In this document: positions 61,889 through 64,000 of the stretch, in pieces
Layout of the letters: each line of letters starts with the position of its first letter
How positions within the stretch are numbered: position 1 is the first letter of the stretch
NCBI GenBank assembly: GCA_049241565.1
Contig: JBMLQL010000024.1
Coordinates: forward strand, 54,770 to 118,769
DNA length: 64,000 bases
Direction: 5' to 3'
Origin: DZBG01 sp049241565
GTDB taxonomy: Bacteria > Bdellovibrionota > Bacteriovoracia > Bacteriovoracales > Bacteriovoracaceae
Notes under the pieces: model-generated
What the model saw: the letters and a program-made list of their open reading frames with translations, nothing else
Told to the model about the DNA's origin: nothing
Database searches by the model: none
Translations under genes and position numbers: made by a program

Positions 61889-63151
61889 TCACTTAAACAC
61901 CTTCAACTCATTCCAACTCGTTGTGTACCTCGGAGACTTATGATTGCGATTCATACGCCAAGACTCATTACTAACTCCACAAGCTCCACTCTTGAGAATA
62001 GTTTCGCCTTCCTTTTTGTTTATCCGATCAATAGCATTCATCAGATTTCTTGATTCTGTTGAATCTTGATCACTTAAAAAATCGAGCTGGTACTCATGAG
62101 AGTTATAAAAATCCACCAGTCTGGCTCCTGCCTTTTTATACGAGAATCCTTCTTTATATCCTTGATCAATCAGCTTCATTGCAATCTTGATGAGCTTGAG
62201 TGTGTCAGATGTAGGGGAGAGAAGTTTTTTAGATTCCACCATGGTGTACTGAGGGGAATCATTAAAGGGATTGGTTCGTGCAAAAATCTGAATACCCTGA
62301 CAAAGAGAGTTTTGGGCGCGAAGTTTTTCTGCTGCATCGGTAATGAAGTTGGCGATCGCCTCTTTGAGGGCATTTTTGGAGTCCACTGTTCCCCCAAAAG
62401 TTCTGGAGCACATGATCTCTTTTTTGGGCTCAACGGGTTTATTAAAAGGAAAACACTCAATTCCCATGAGTTCATGCTTGATCGAAAGACCTACCTTGGT
62501 GAAGATCTTTTGAATGAGAACTTCGTTTTTATAATTTCTCAGCTCCAAACCCGTCTTAATTCCTAACGCTCGCATCTTTTGACTATTGGCCCGGCCGATT
62601 CCCCAAACGTCTTCAATTTCAATGCGAGAGAGTCCCACCTCTTGCAGTTTACTGTCCATCAGAACAACTACTCCTTGCGCTTTCTTAGATTTTTTAGCGA
62701 GGCGATTAGCAGCCTTAGCAAGCACCTTGGTGGGGCCAACTCCCACACCAACGGGGATGCCCGTTTCTTGAAGGATTCGATCTTTGATCATCCGTGCATA
62801 GGCCTCAATATTACCGATGCCCGTGAGATCTAAGAAGGCCTCATCGACGGAGTAAACTTCAACGACGGGAGCGAGTTTTTTGAGGGTATTCATCACACGA
62901 TCTGAGATATTGGTATAGAGAGCAAAATTAGTAGAGAATACTTTCAGATCATGAGTTTTGCAGAAATGCTTGAATTCAAAAAAAGGAGCCCCCATTTTAA
63001 TTCCAAGCGCTTTGGCCTCATCGGTGCGTGAGACAGCACACCCATCATTATTGGAGAGTACCACCACAGGTTTATTTTTTATCTTAGGATCAAAGAGCCT
63101 CTCACATGAGCAGTAGAATGAATTGCAGTCCACGAGGGCGATGGTTCTCAT
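61889..63151 (-). CDS. umuC: UmuC-type Y-family DNA polymerase, copy 2
   Basis: The 420-residue polymerase has the same length and motifs as copy 1: ALVDCNSFYCSCERLF, NNDGCAVS, VYSVDEAFLDLTG, and IEDVWGIGRANSQKM for the helix-hairpin-helix. Wording differs throughout, so they are paralogues, not a recent duplication. The ATG overlaps the stop of umuD by one base, giving a normal umuDC operon. Its position after element genes suggests it came with the mobile element. Confidence 0.95.
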   Translation of the reverse strand: MRTIALVDCNSFYCSCERLFDPKIKNKPVVVLSNNDGCAVSRTDEAKALGIKMGAPFFEFKHFCKTHDLKVFSTNFALYTNISDRVMNTLKKLAPVVEVYSVDEAFLDLTGIGNIEAYARMIKDRILQETGIPVGVGVGPTKVLAKAANRLAKKSKKAQGVVVLMDSKLQEVGLSRIEIEDVWGIGRANSQKMRALGIKTGLELRNYKNEVLIQKIFTKVGLSIKHELMGIECFPFNKPVEPKKEIMCSRTFGGTVDSKNALKEAIANFITDAAEKLRAQNSLCQGIQIFARTNPFNDSPQYTMVESKKLLSPTSDTLKLIKIAMKLIDQGYKEGFSYKKAGARLVDFYNSHEYQLDFLSDQDSTESRNLMNAIDRINKKEGETILKSGACGVSNESWRMNRNHKSPRYTTSWNELKVFK

Positions 63152-63552
63152 TAAACATCCCTTGTAATTCCTATGACGACTCCAAAGAGTTCTAGCTCAT
63201 CGTTTTCGGTGACGATGATATCTTTGTACTTACTGTTTAATGAGCGCAGGATGACTCCTGAGCTTGTTTTGAGATACTGCTTACAGATTGCCTCACCATT
63301 AAAGTAAAGAGCGGCGATACGGCCTGAATCAAGCTTAATGGAGCGATCCACCACTAGAATGTCACCTTTCTTAATCTCGGGCTCCATCGAGTCACCGCCG
63401 GCCCTGACTAGAAAAGTTGATTCCTTGTTGGAGAGATACTTCTCATCAAGGGAGAGGTATTTCTCAGCAAAATCCTCAGCGATACCAAACAGGCCGCAGC
63501 TGATTTCGGAGAAAAGGGGGACTGCTGTTTTAGGGATAATATCAAAGCTCAT
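63151..63552 (-). CDS. umuD: UmuD, self-cleaving polymerase V subunit (canonical)
   Basis: The 133-residue protein has the full LexA/UmuD peptidase set: the cleavage pair Cys-Gly in EISCGLFGIAE, the catalytic Ser in GGDSMEPEI, and the catalytic Lys in EAICKQYL. RecA filaments would trigger cutting to UmuD', which activates UmuC. I start at 63552 because a longer frame to 63597 runs through the -10 box and operator. This places the ATG seven bases after TATAGT, with no ribosome site, so translation is probably leaderless. Confidence 0.92.
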   Translation of the reverse strand: MSFDIIPKTAVPLFSEISCGLFGIAEDFAEKYLSLDEKYLSNKESTFLVRAGGDSMEPEIKKGDILVVDRSIKLDSGRIAALYFNGEAICKQYLKTSSGVILRSLNSKYKDIIVTENDELELFGVVIGITRDV

Positions 63553-63559
63553 ATGTGGA

Positions 63560-63588
63560 ACTATACGTGACCGTATCTTTTCCGTAAA
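63560..63588 (-). promoter_or_regulatory. Promoter of umuDC-2 with the shared 16-bp box
   Basis: The -10 is TATAGT (63565-63560, reading leftward), and the box TACGGAAAAGATACGG (63586-63571) overlaps the spacer and the weak -35 TTTACG (63588-63583). Seven bases separate the -10 from the ATG, exactly as at umuC-1. Confidence 0.65.
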
Positions 63589-63769
63589 GGTAGGCAAAAA
63601 GTGAACCTTAAGAACTTCAACAGATTTAGTAGCTTACCATTTTTGAGGATAACTAAAACTTATAAGAACGCCGCGTTATCAGTAATTGCATCTTTAATTT
63701 AAGGAATCTTAAGTTCAGTCACTACTTTAAAAAGCCGATAGACTCCTATCTGAAATTCGGGGAGGAATT

Positions 63770-63925
63770 ATGGCCAAAGAAACTAAGCAAGATCGAATCG
63801 TTCGTCAAATGATGGATCAAATGACTGAGCATGTAGTAGAGTTAAGAGCATTAGATTCAAATCCAAATTGCAAAGAATCTGATGTAGAAAAATGGGCCCA
63901 AACCTTTCTAAACTGCCCCAGTTAA
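63770..63925 (+). CDS. Small 51-residue protein of unknown function
   Basis: A strong GGGGAGGAATT ribosome site precedes an ATG opening 51 codons: MAKETKQDRIVRQMMDQMTE and onward to a TAA at 63923-63925. The product is charged, helical in appearance, and has two Cys. I do not recognise it. The octamer GCCGATAG (63734-63741) upstream resembles a sigma28 -10 box but lacks a -35 at the usual distance. It may be the last gene of the element or the first beyond it. Confidence 0.65.
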   Translation: MAKETKQDRIVRQMMDQMTEHVVELRALDSNPNCKESDVEKWAQTFLNCPS

Positions 63926-63936
63926 ATGGTGCCTGT

Positions 63937-63980
63937 AGGGTGAGATTTTTTCCAAGGTCCAGGAAAAAATCTCTTACCCT
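63937..63980. terminator. Long imperfect hairpin after the small gene
   Basis: Arms AGGGTGAGATTTTTTCC (63937-63953) and GGAAAAAATCTCTTACCCT (63962-63980) pair along their whole length apart from a two-base bulge, around an eight-base loop. It starts 11 bases after the stop codon. It may be a terminator or a repeat element; it has no T-run after the right arm. Confidence 0.6.
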
Positions 63981-64000
63981 TTGCAAAACATCTCCTGTTT

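Noticed and set aside
62096..62566. 156-codon ORF antisense to umuC-2
   Set aside because: It is fully inside a strongly conserved polymerase gene and its translation has no recognisable pattern.
63553..63597. 15-residue N-terminal extension of UmuD
   Set aside because: These codons lie across the -10 box and operator, so they should not be transcribed from the visible promoter.
57770..64000. Search for a duplicated tRNA-Leu 3' end as the second attachment site
   Set aside because: I found no stretch repeating the T-arm and acceptor end in the remaining sequence by eye, so no attachment site is annotated.

Overview
The window is about 64 kb of AT-rich bacterial chromosome (roughly 39% G+C by eye) with one 100-N assembly gap. 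It is dense in genes, many overlapping by 1-4 bases, and secreted proteins, lipoproteins and hydrolases are frequent. Gene content (ferrooxidans-type glutamate-cysteine ligase, Suv3-like helicase, ArsA ATPase pair, several secreted peptidases and a nuclease, a nucleotide-carrier-like transporter) and style suggest a Bdellovibrionota member of the Bacteriovorax/Peredibacter type. That placement is inference, because no rRNA or marker gene is present.

Layout. 1-6.2 kb: LMW tyrosine phosphatase (cut by the window edge), a lipoprotein, an RlmL-type methyltransferase, ahcY, rpiB and a large secreted protein of unknown role. 6.2-11.8 kb: DtxR-like regulator co-transcribed with a nucleotide-carrier-like transporter, an M3 oligopeptidase and a trypsin-like protease. 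11.8-18.8 kb: umuC, a sensor kinase, a secreted nuclease, a UmuD'-like gene, a 5'-nucleotidase and a glycine-zipper protein. 19-28 kb: feoAB, a thioesterase-like protein, nitronate monooxygenase, a membrane-anchored HTH regulator with a TolC/CzcA-type efflux pair, and an M28 aminopeptidase. 29-38 kb: Suv3-like helicase, DUF455 protein and ATP-grasp-like protein in one operon, then a class II aldolase-like protein, a repeat-rich membrane protein holding the assembly gap, an HD-GYP phosphodiesterase and a degenerate SpoIIE-like protein. 38-43.6 kb: one leftward block running PhaR-like regulator, barrel protein, two ArsA ATPases, gshA, metB-like. 44-57.6 kb: TPR lipoprotein, lipoprotein, a complete oligopeptide ABC importer, a sodium:solute symporter, and a degenerate HD-GYP protein with a 1034-residue coiled-coil protein. 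57.7-64 kb: tRNA-Leu(UAG) followed by an integrase, a primase-helicase-type ATPase, a small CHC2 zinc finger, an excisionase-like HTH, a terminase-small-subunit-like protein, an intact umuDC operon and a 51-residue gene. This looks like an integrated mobile element whose far end is not visible.

The most unusual signals concern DNA-damage mutagenesis. The window holds two UmuC polymerases but two very different UmuD partners. The one at 63151-63552 is canonical, with a Cys-Gly cleavage site and the Ser/Lys dyad. The one at 16088-16441 starts about where UmuD is normally cut and has Ala and Arg in place of catalytic Ser and Lys, so it reads as a gene for pre-processed, protease-dead UmuD'. All three transcription units (umuC-1, umuD'-like, umuDC-2) carry the same 16-bp box, TACGKAAAADATACGK, inside or against a sigma70-type promoter. 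Two of them place the start codon exactly where transcription should begin. A second striking structure is a perfectly symmetric array of three GTCA and three TGAC tetramers at exact 9-bp spacing (59163-59235), between the integrase and the primase-helicase gene of the mobile element.
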